The notes under the pieces are model-generated. The model was given only the letters and a program-made list of their open reading frames with translations. It ran no database searches and was not told where the DNA came from. Positions 56,744 to 64,000 of a stretch of 64,000 nucleotides of DNA are shown here, piece after piece (position 1 is the first letter of the stretch; the number at the start of each line of letters is the position of its first letter). This DNA comes from Ophiosphaerella korrae (taxonomy: Eukaryota > Ascomycota > Dothideomycetes > Pleosporales > Phaeosphaeriaceae): NCBI GenBank assembly GCA_028456385.1, contig JALNQF010000066.1, positions 1-64,000 on the forward strand, in the 5' to 3' direction. The position numbers and the translations under genes were made by a program.

Positions 56744-56933
56744 CAGCGATGCATGATTGAATTAGAGAATAGAGGGAAGCGATTTAAAAAACACGACAAT
56801 ACGCCAATCTTCCTGACTGAAGGCCACTTTTCCATGTGGAATAGGGATATTGCTAGGTGAATGTTGATTGTGGTAAATAATGCCAGCCCAAACCGGCTAG
56901 CTCCAACGGAGCTCTTTCTGCCTCTGGGCTCCC

Positions 56934-56992
56934 ACACTCCCACACTCCCACACTCACACACTCACACTCTCACACACTTTCTCACATCCACA
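56934..56992. repeat. CACACTC-type short repeats upstream of the AT-hook gene
   Basis: Repeated CCCACACT and CTCACACAC units in the presumed promoter or 5' UTR. Confidence 0.6.
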
Positions 56993-57041
56993 ACACAATC
57001 TCAAATCACGCTCGTCTTCTACGACCCAATCGAATCTTCCA

Positions 57042-58196
57042 ATGGCTAAATCACAAACCACCGCCCTGCGCGGCCGCGGTCGCCCCAAGAGAGCCGCATC
57101 TGAAGCTGCGCCCGTCGCCAACACGCCCGAGAGACGAGGCCGCGCCACTGCAGCAGAAGCTGCCAGTGTGCCGGCCAAACCGGCAACGACGCGCGGCCGA
57201 CCACCCAGAGCCAAAGCCCCCGTCGAAGAGTCCGTCGCAGTGGGGCCTCTTGAGCGTGGACGCGCCGCACCCGTTGCGCCCCAGCCTGTCGATGAAGCGC
57301 CTGCCCTCAAGAAGCGCCCAGGCCGTCAGCCCAGGGCTCTTCCTGCTGCCGTGCCTTCCACTGCTGAAGACGCGCCAAAGCGCCGTGGCCGCCCTGCTAA
57401 GAACGCGGCCGCTGCAAAGCTCAATCGCGTGGCGGGCTCGTCGTCGCGCGTCACAAAGTCTCGTTCCAAGCCAACCTCCACCCCAACAAAAGCCGTTGCC
57501 GCCCCCCGCCTAGACCCGCGCATGCGCTCCAAACTCCGCACGCGCCTCCCGCCCGTGCAGAAAGTCAAGGCTGAGGCTGCAGGCCGCAAAGCCGCCAAAC
57601 CCACTGCTACTAAGCCCACTGCTACTAAGCCCACCAGAGCTGCGGTCACCAAGCCCTCAGCGCCGCGCAAGAAACGTGGCTACACCATGCTGGAGGTCCC
57701 AGACAAGTTCATCACACAAGTCCGCCAGTATCTTCAAGACCTGCATGACGTCGACTCGCTTCCCACACCAGTGGATGATGGAGATGAGGCCGAAGACGAA
57801 CAGGCCCTCATTGTCGAGGAGGAAGTCTTGGTAACTGGCGCTACAGCTGGTGCTGGTGACGGAGATGCCCTTCCTGCCGAAGAGGAGCAAGACAACAGCC
57901 CTGTCGCTGAAGCTGATGAGAAGGCTAACGCCCAAGAGGCCACGAATCAGGATGAAGTTGGGCAAAACATCATTGTCCACAGCGATCTCGACACGAATGA
58001 AGAGACCCCCGAGGTCGCCGCCCACGTCCAAGTCGAGACCGGCATCCAGGAGTTTGTCCAGCTAAAGCAAGGGCTCGGCGCCCCCACCCCCACCCACCCC
58101 CACACAAACGAGGAATCGTCCTCCCTCGACAGCTATGAGAGCCAGCAGACCGGCCCTGGGTTATTCCATGCTAATAACTTTCACCACGACCTATAG
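57042..58196 (+). CDS. AT-hook DNA-binding protein, 384 aa
   Basis: A single exon. The N-terminal 130 residues carry three good AT-hooks, with RGRP cores at about 12-15 (RGRGRPKR), 51-54 (TRGRPPRA) and 115-118 (KRRGRPAK). A weaker KKRPGRQPRA is also present. An Ala/Lys/Arg/Pro-rich linker includes KPTATKPTATKPT. A short ordered-looking segment, YTMLEVPDKFITQVRQYLQD, comes at about 210-230. The rest is very acidic and ends in a Ser/His-rich tail. The protein should bind AT-rich DNA in the minor groove in the nucleus, as a chromatin or transcription factor. The segment after the hooks may be a conserved interaction element. Its start follows (CACACTC)n-like repeats at 56934-56990. Family not known to me. 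Confidence 0.75.
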   Translation: MAKSQTTALRGRGRPKRAASEAAPVANTPERRGRATAAEAASVPAKPATTRGRPPRAKAPVEESVAVGPLERGRAAPVAPQPVDEAPALKKRPGRQPRALPAAVPSTAEDAPKRRGRPAKNAAAAKLNRVAGSSSRVTKSRSKPTSTPTKAVAAPRLDPRMRSKLRTRLPPVQKVKAEAAGRKAAKPTATKPTATKPTRAAVTKPSAPRKKRGYTMLEVPDKFITQVRQYLQDLHDVDSLPTPVDDGDEAEDEQALIVEEEVLVTGATAGAGDGDALPAEEEQDNSPVAEADEKANAQEATNQDEVGQNIIVHSDLDTNEETPEVAAHVQVETGIQEFVQLKQGLGAPTPTHPHTNEESSSLDSYESQQTGPGLFHANNFHHDL

Positions 58197-59815
58197 GCTT
58201 CTACCTGAGCGTCTTCCATCTCCACACAAAACTACTATCAACAACTGGCAACCCACCCATACCAAAGGCACATAAAGTTTTGGCCATGCTCTCCTCATGT
58301 CGTGTTCTGTCCTTTTCTCTTCATTGAGATCCCCCCCCCCCCCTTTGCCGGCATTGCTACGTCTCTGCATCGAACCGATGACGCTTTTCCGGATCTTGTA
58401 ATGTACGATATGGAGCATGGGGTTCATGGGTTATTCACGGATTTCCATTTTTCTCAAAGGCTTACCACGGCGAGGCAATTGCTTCGTCATTTTTAACGGT
58501 CAGCTTAATGCGAGTTTCTGATCTTACTCAACGTGTCGGTGCGAATGGCTTCGAATATATTTTCACAGATTGCTTTTTTGGATTTTTTTTTTTTTTTCAG
58601 TTTCGAGACATTTTACGTGTCGGGGTAATGGCTTCGATCAAAGTTTCTACAGGACGCTTCCTGCGAGTGTTTATCATGGTCTTGGAAACCTACCGTCCCG
58701 AGGCAATGGCTTTGAATGAATTGGTGATTGCATTTAATGATGTCAAATGGTGTGATGCTTGTGCTGAGATGTGCTTGATTTGTGACATGGGGAGAGACCT
58801 TTGTGCGCTGGCATCTACTCATCATAGTCCTGTTACCACAGATGCACACACCAACGTGCTGTATCAATTCCAGTGACCTCCATGCAGCAATACACAAAGT
58901 ACACAAAATGAGCTCTTGCATTTCGATATATTAACTTTAGCAACGCTCGACCTCGTAATCTGGACCATCCCACTGGAACACAGCAGCCTAAACAAAACCT
59001 TGATTATCCAGGTCAAGTCAATCACATCTGCCATTCTCTTTATTCCCCCCCCGCCACCACTACAGCAGGTGGCATGACATTCATTTGGGACACTGTCGTG
59101 GGCTGCAATATGGGCCTTGTCGGCAGCGTCGGAGATTGCAGGACGCTGCGTAAGGATGGGCACCCACGACGGCGGAACAGGCACATTTATACTTTGATCA
59201 GCAGGCGGAGCAAGCACCGGCGCCCTGTTCAACCTAGCACTCTAGAAGGCATGGCGGCCCAGTAAAGTCAGACGTAAAACGGCGTGTTCAGGCTCGCTAG
59301 CTGTGCACCACATGTCGACCTCTTCGGCTTTCCGAAAGCGTGCCAAATGTTGTTTTCATCGCCTCGAGTCGGTGCGGATAGCCTCTTGTTTCGGTGTCGG
59401 ATTTGCAGTCTCGGGGCTCGAGGAAGTTGCTTTGTATATGCGGTCTGATCTTTTGAGAACACGAGAAGCGTTGAACTAGGACTATTGGGTCGGCTAGGAA
59501 GTTGCACACGTGTCTGTACGGCTGGCAACTGTTCGGCCTGTAAGTGTTTTGCTGGGGCTAGTCGCGGGGTGGTTGTGGGTTGGAACTGGCTATGTATTGA
59601 GAACAAGATCTGGTGATGTGGGTGGTGAAGCCTGTGTTTGTCTCATTGAGTACGGCATTTTTTGTGCCGTCCTAGAAGTGGGATTAGTGTGTTGAGTAGC
59701 GTGAAGAAACAACGCCAATTTGGTCAGACTGTAGATACTGTCTGTCACTGGCAATTTGTGTAACCTTGCGGAAAGGAGTGTTTGTGCTTCAACTCCTAAG
59801 CCGAAGCGCATGCGA
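58197..59815. other. 1.6-kb gene-free region
   Basis: No coding signal. It contains a C13 run (58331-58343) and a T15 run (about 58583-58597). Confidence 0.4.
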
Positions 59816-62440
59816 TCACTGAAAATCCCAAAGAGCGAAAGGGAAAGGGTGTTGCTCTGTGTTAGCTGAACGAGATCCCCGACGAGTAGTTGTGATATGG
59901 GGGCAAAAAAAGGTATCAATTTTTGGAAGGTCAGTTTGACGATGTCCCGTAGTAGCGTATATTGTTGGCTCTGAAGTCATGTAGAAAGTGCGACAAAGTA
60001 GCTTGGTTGTTACAGGCAAGTAGAGTCGGTAAAAATGCTGAGTAAGGTCAGTTATAGTTACAGGCAGATTGAAATATTTGGCTGAAGAAAAAGTCGGGAT
60101 CAACTTCATGAGTGGCTCAATATCTTCTAACGTGTACGTACGAATATAGCTAAGCAGTAGATCAAGCCGCTCATTCTTCCAGTGCTTAAACGAGGGAATT
60201 GCCTCAGAAAGCAATAGCATATTCAATGATTAGAAGGGTTTCCTACAGTTGTACAGATAACTGTAGGCAACTGCCGCCTGAATTGGAGTAGAAAGCCTAA
60301 GTTATGTCAGTGGAATTCGCTTCACACAGATCATGTGGACTAACCAGCTGACCCACGAATATATTCCCCCGCTGCGGTTTCCTAGGCCGCCTAAGCAGAG
60401 ATTAGTTCAGCTATGTTCCTTATACGAGTCTCGATCTTTTTTTTTCTGCTGCATTCTACAAACGCTAACGTACCAAATGACTAAGGCTGGTCTTGTGGCA
60501 AAGGTCGGCGACTGTTTCGAAGAGCTCAACGTACTTTGTAAGATTTTTTTTTCCCCAGGGGGCGGCTGTATCTAGAGAAATAACCCAGATCCTGGGGTTC
60601 TGCCCTGGGAGCAAGTGTGCCCAGACAATCTTTCAATATAGCATCGATAGCTGTGGATTGCAAGTTTGCAGGGCATGATTCGTGGCTGCTGATAAACTTG
60701 AACAATCTAGCCAGCGGCTGCGACGATTGATGTTTTGGATCAATTTACTCCACCAAGCGATCTTTACGGACTGAAACGGCCACGATATCACGATATCGAA
60801 CAACTGAACTTGTTCCATATTCGTCATTACCATCATCGGGAGTTGTATATTGTTCGTCCATATTCGAAAAGAATATCCTTCTCCTCTATAGGATTAAGCC
60901 CAATTGCAACAGGCTCCCCAGACGGCAATATTGTGCTATTGATCATGTAGCACGGCGGTTCACCTTCAACGCCTTCTATAGTGATATCTACGAAAAGCCG
61001 ATACACTCCATTCGCCCAACAACAATTCTCTGAGAAGCGGCCTATCGCGGCATCTTGCTCTTCAATGGTCTCCAGCGAGAGGCTCCTCGAGGTGTACTTA
61101 TTCTCGAGGGGATACAGAAAAAGGTCTTGTTCTGAACACTTATCATCCCAAGCCTGGAGAATTTTCCCTGACCGTGCTTGGCCGGTATCAAGAACGGCAG
61201 CACTCGCCTTGGGTTAAACTGAATCCTGGATCAGATTGTATACTAAGACTAGGTGGTACCCCGAAGTGACTGCATTGAGTTTATGCTCAAAAACGGAGTA
61301 TTACACTAGCTACGCCATTTAAATTCCAACTGGGATGCTATTTTAAAGATGCGCTCTTGTTTGCCATGGAAGAAGCGCACTGAGCCTCCAGGGTGGGCAG
61401 ATGGGAAGCAGACGGCGAGTGTGCCAAACATCCCAAGAACACATATCCCCAGTCTGCTGCAAAATCAGAAAGTCGTCAGATTCAACGTGCTTTCATGAGC
61501 ATCCATGTAGTGATACATTGGATGAGGGGGGTGAGGATCGTCAAAGCCATCGGGCATGTCACGAAAAGCTCCCCGCTCTAATAACCTTGACCCAGCAAAT
61601 CGCTTTGAAATAGGTTGGAATTTAGAAGAGCCATTACCAAATTATTAAAAAATTAGATTGACGTGCATTGGATATAGCAAAGATGGCATTGTAAGGGCGC
61701 TAGCAAATTGACCCAGGACTTTTGTAAACGACAATGATCGCGTTCTTCGATTGCTCCTGGTTATTGCCGAAGCGAATATGAGCATTACTGTATAGAGTAA
61801 AGTTAGCCTACTTCATATAGAAGGGCTGATATCATGTGAAAATTTTCCTCAGCCCCTGCGAGCCTGCTACCGACTTTCAAGAATCTTATTGCCCTTCACT
61901 GGTCAGCTGGCACTTAGATACACCGATACGGAGCCTAGTATGCCACTGCGGTTATGTGTCGCTTACTTTCGATGCTAATTCGTTAGTGGAGTGATCATGC
62001 TCATACCTCGCGTGCGTGTGTGCATTCAGTGGCGTCTCAGGATGAGGCGGGGCAAAACCCCGCCAATCAAAAAGGTAGGTATGAATCCGTCAATTGCGTC
62101 GAAAGTAGTTACAATATCCCTGTGATCTAGCCAGTTTCGTATGATAGACAAGTAGTCCTGTCTAAAGCTTGGTTTCTGTTTTTGCTTCTCCAGAACCCGG
62201 ATAGTTTCCATGCATTTATAGGCCCGAATATAAAAATTAAAAGCCTCGTGTCTGGCAACCGTACGTAGGGAAATAGCAACTGCAACTTGCGATTGCGAAA
62301 ATCTGAATAAGATAATCGCAGATTAGACATTTTGTCGAAATCGGATTATCAGACCGTCAATATTATTAAATGCCTTGAGTGTATCTGCCCACTTCTTATA
62401 GAGAGCTCTAGTAAAGAAGCTCATGAACAAGAATGCTAGT
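59816..62440 (-). pseudogene. decayed minus-strand coding region, family unknown
   Basis: No intact gene is visible, but several minus-strand stretches have strong coding character broken by stops or frame changes. (1) About 62430-62035: ALYKKWADTLKAFNNIDGL, one TAA, then VAVAISLRTVARHEAF, FYIRAYKCMETIRVLEK and DYLSIIRNWLDHRDIVTTF. (2) About 61220-60850: ASAAVLDTGQARSGKILQAW, DLFLYPLENKYTSRSLSLET and ANGVYRLFVDITIEGVEGEP. (3) About 60600-60490: RIWVISLDTAAPWGKKN then LTKYVELFETVADLCHKTSL. (4) About 60290-59816: STPIQAAVAYSYLYNCRKPF, a TAA, then SEAIPSFKHWKNERLDLLLS. These may be exons of one dead gene or of two. I do not recognise the family. Limits are approximate. Confidence 0.4.
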
Positions 62441-63218
62441 CATCTAACCAGTCAAAGCAACACTTTATAGAATCATTCGCGGTGACTGTGAAAGTAAACC
62501 CCTTTGCCGATTACGGTCCTCTAATCTAGTCCATAGATCCTTTACTCTCCCTTGCAAAACTTCGGTAGAGAAGTAAACTGAAACATGAACTGAAATGCTT
62601 GGGGAATACATGTATTTTGTAGTATTGTGAACTATGCTAATGAACAGATAAATCAATAGTCACTCGCACCGATGATCCAAGAATGGGTCTTTCATATATA
62701 GATCGAGGAACACGTAGAAGCAATAAACGTCTCGAGTTACCCCAATCTCGGATTTGCAAATTTCCTACATCCGCAAGTGTGAAGGCATAGTACCATCAAC
62801 GTTACATGGCAGACTTGACTTGCTAATTGGAAACATGGATTAGGTGTTCGATTATACTATGATGACGGTTTCCTTAGAACTGAATTCATCAAACCAATCG
62901 ACTGGAACATCCATAATTCCAATGCGGGTATAGACGCTGACCAGCAGCCAGACAATAGAACGGTAATGGTATGATGAGGACATAATTTACTCAAGCTGCA
63001 CACAATGTGAAGTATCCTATTTTGTGACGACCCTTGATTGGTAGTGTAGGAGTGTTCAGAGCAATAGGCAGACAAGGCTGAGGCTATCGTATTGTGCCCG
63101 TTCTGGTAAAGCACAGTGAGCACGCCTCAATTTGACCCCCACTCGAGCCGCAAGCCAGCTAACCCCACGCAAGCCTGCACCCGCAACACTGACGTAGCTC
63201 TCAACTTTCTTCGCGTCA
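62441..63218. other. spacer before the YjbQ-family gene
   Basis: About 780 bases. A possible further decayed fragment lies near 62480-62600 on the minus strand (RVKDLWTRLEDRNRQRGL). Otherwise there is no signal. Confidence 0.35.
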
Positions 63219-63419
63219 ATGCCCGAACAACACACAACAATATCCCCACTCACGACCTTCCTAATCGCCGCTACATTTCTCGTCGCTCTCTTCCCCGCCG
63301 CATTCGTCTCCATCGCCTGGTTCCCCTACAATTCGCTCGTATCCTACTACTTCCCCGCGCCGCCCCCGCGCCACAACACGCTCTGCAGCTATCCAAACAT
63401 CTGCGCCCCGCCGCCGACA
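63219..63419 (+). other. possible in-frame N-terminal membrane extension of the YjbQ gene
   Basis: From the ATG at 63219 the frame runs without a stop into MSW of the YjbQ gene. It encodes a hydrophobic helix (FLIAATFLVALFPAAFVSIA) and a Pro/Cys-containing linker. It could be a real leader or anchor, a small upstream gene product, or chance. Confidence 0.35.
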
Positions 63420-63961
63420 ATGTCTTGGTAAAAGATTACCCCCCCCCAGTTCCAGCTACAGCCCTAACTGGTATCGTCCAGGTTCCAAAAGCCTCTTACA
63501 CTCCCCTCGCGCAGCCGCGGCTCATACCTCATCACCGACCACATCCTCAAAGAGCTGCCCGAGATCAAAAACTACAAGACCGGCTTGCTAAATCTGTTCA
63601 TCCAACATACATCGTGTGCGCTCTCGCTCAACGAGAATTGGGACGAGGATGTGCGCGCCGACATGAGCGATGCGCTGGATCGCATTGTGCCGGAAGACAA
63701 GAAGGGGACGGGCTTGTATCGCCATGATGCCGAGGGGAGCGATGATATGCCTGTACGTATGCGTGGGGGATGTGGTGAAGGAAGGGGCTGACGGCGTGAT
63801 AGGCACATGTTAAATCGGCGTTGGTGGGCGCGAGCGTGACGATTCCGATTACGAATGGGAGGTTGAATACGGGGACGTGGCAGGGCATTTGGTATCTGGA
63901 GTTTAGAGATGTTAAGCATACAAGGAAGGTGGTGGCGACTATTCAGGGAGAGAAGCTGTAA
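63420..63961 (+). CDS. YjbQ/UPF0047-family protein
   Basis: Three exons (63420-63427, 63482-63752, 63803-63961) encode 145 residues. The 8-nt first exon supplies MSW, and exon 2 continues FQKPLTLPSRSRGSYLITDH. Family motifs are LFIQHTSCALSLNENWD, DVRADMSDALDRIVP, YRHDAEGSDDMPAHVKSAL, then TIPITNGRLNTGTWQGIWYLEFRD. Conserved His, Asp and Glu residues form the putative active site. Bacterial YjbQ has weak thiamine-phosphate-synthase activity, and the eukaryotic role is not established. The frame is open upstream of MSW to an ATG at 63219, which would add about 67 residues with one hydrophobic helix. The shorter start fits the family length. Confidence 0.88.
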
Positions 63962-64000
63962 TCCGGTGTTAGGGTAGAGGAAGCTGTTGGATAATCATTG

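Noticed and set aside
63116..63727. 203-codon plus-strand frame over the YjbQ gene
   Set aside because: Off-frame Arg/His/Pro-rich shadow of the spliced YjbQ model.

Overview
The window is nuclear DNA of a filamentous ascomycete. The evidence is short (46-70 bp) GT-AG introns with CTAAC-type branch sites, single-gene transcription units on both strands, a HET-domain gene, a secreted cellobiose dehydrogenase with a CBM1, fungal AspC-type septin and PWP2/UTP1 genes, and a transposon graveyard with the C-to-T/G-to-A signature of repeat-induced point mutation (RIP). A plant-associated Dothideomycete (Pleosporales-like) fits best; that rank is inference.

Layout. 1-4230 is a RIP-eroded AT-rich transposon nest: an element of about 1.3 kb with ~115-bp terminal inverted repeats, a Gypsy-type gag relic and the N-terminal part of a pogo/Fot1-type transposase. 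4.8-8.5 kb holds a secreted GDSL (CE16-like) esterase and a HET-domain gene broken by one nonsense codon. 8.7-16.3 kb is a housekeeping block: an uncharacterised protein, PWP2/UTP1, a Cdc12/AspC septin and a small coiled-coil protein. After 2.7 kb without genes, 18.9-25.9 kb is a secretory/nutritional block: cellobiose dehydrogenase, a PSI-like membrane protein, a secreted DUF8021-type protein and an MFS monocarboxylate-type transporter. 27-33.4 kb has the CTD kinase CTK1/CDK12 and, divergently, GTP cyclohydrolase I. 34.3-43.7 kb carries a single-pass membrane protein with an apparent homopolymer frameshift, a long coiled-coil protein, the divergent pair LCL2/NOP10 and a CASTOR-like ACT-domain protein. 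46.2-58.2 kb holds a C2H2 zinc-finger protein, a disordered conserved-type protein, acetoacetyl-CoA synthetase and an AT-hook protein, separated by 2-3 kb spacers. 58.2-63.2 kb has no intact gene but contains decayed coding stretches on the minus strand. The right end holds a YjbQ/UPF0047-family gene.

The genes are mostly independent. Two loose themes appear. Secreted plant-cell-wall functions (esterase, cellobiose dehydrogenase and a secreted neighbour) lie in the left half. Ribosome-biogenesis factors (PWP2, NOP10) and core regulators (septin, CTK1) are scattered through it. I see no CRISPR, operon, biosynthetic cluster or convincing tRNA/rRNA gene. The points most worth following are the nearly intact HET gene, the decayed minus-strand region at 59.8-62.4 kb, the in-frame membrane-segment extension of the YjbQ gene, the membrane-protein frameshift, and the in-frame 48-nt intron of the kinase. 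Exon boundaries were deduced by eye from splice signals, reading-frame continuity and family similarity, without transcripts.
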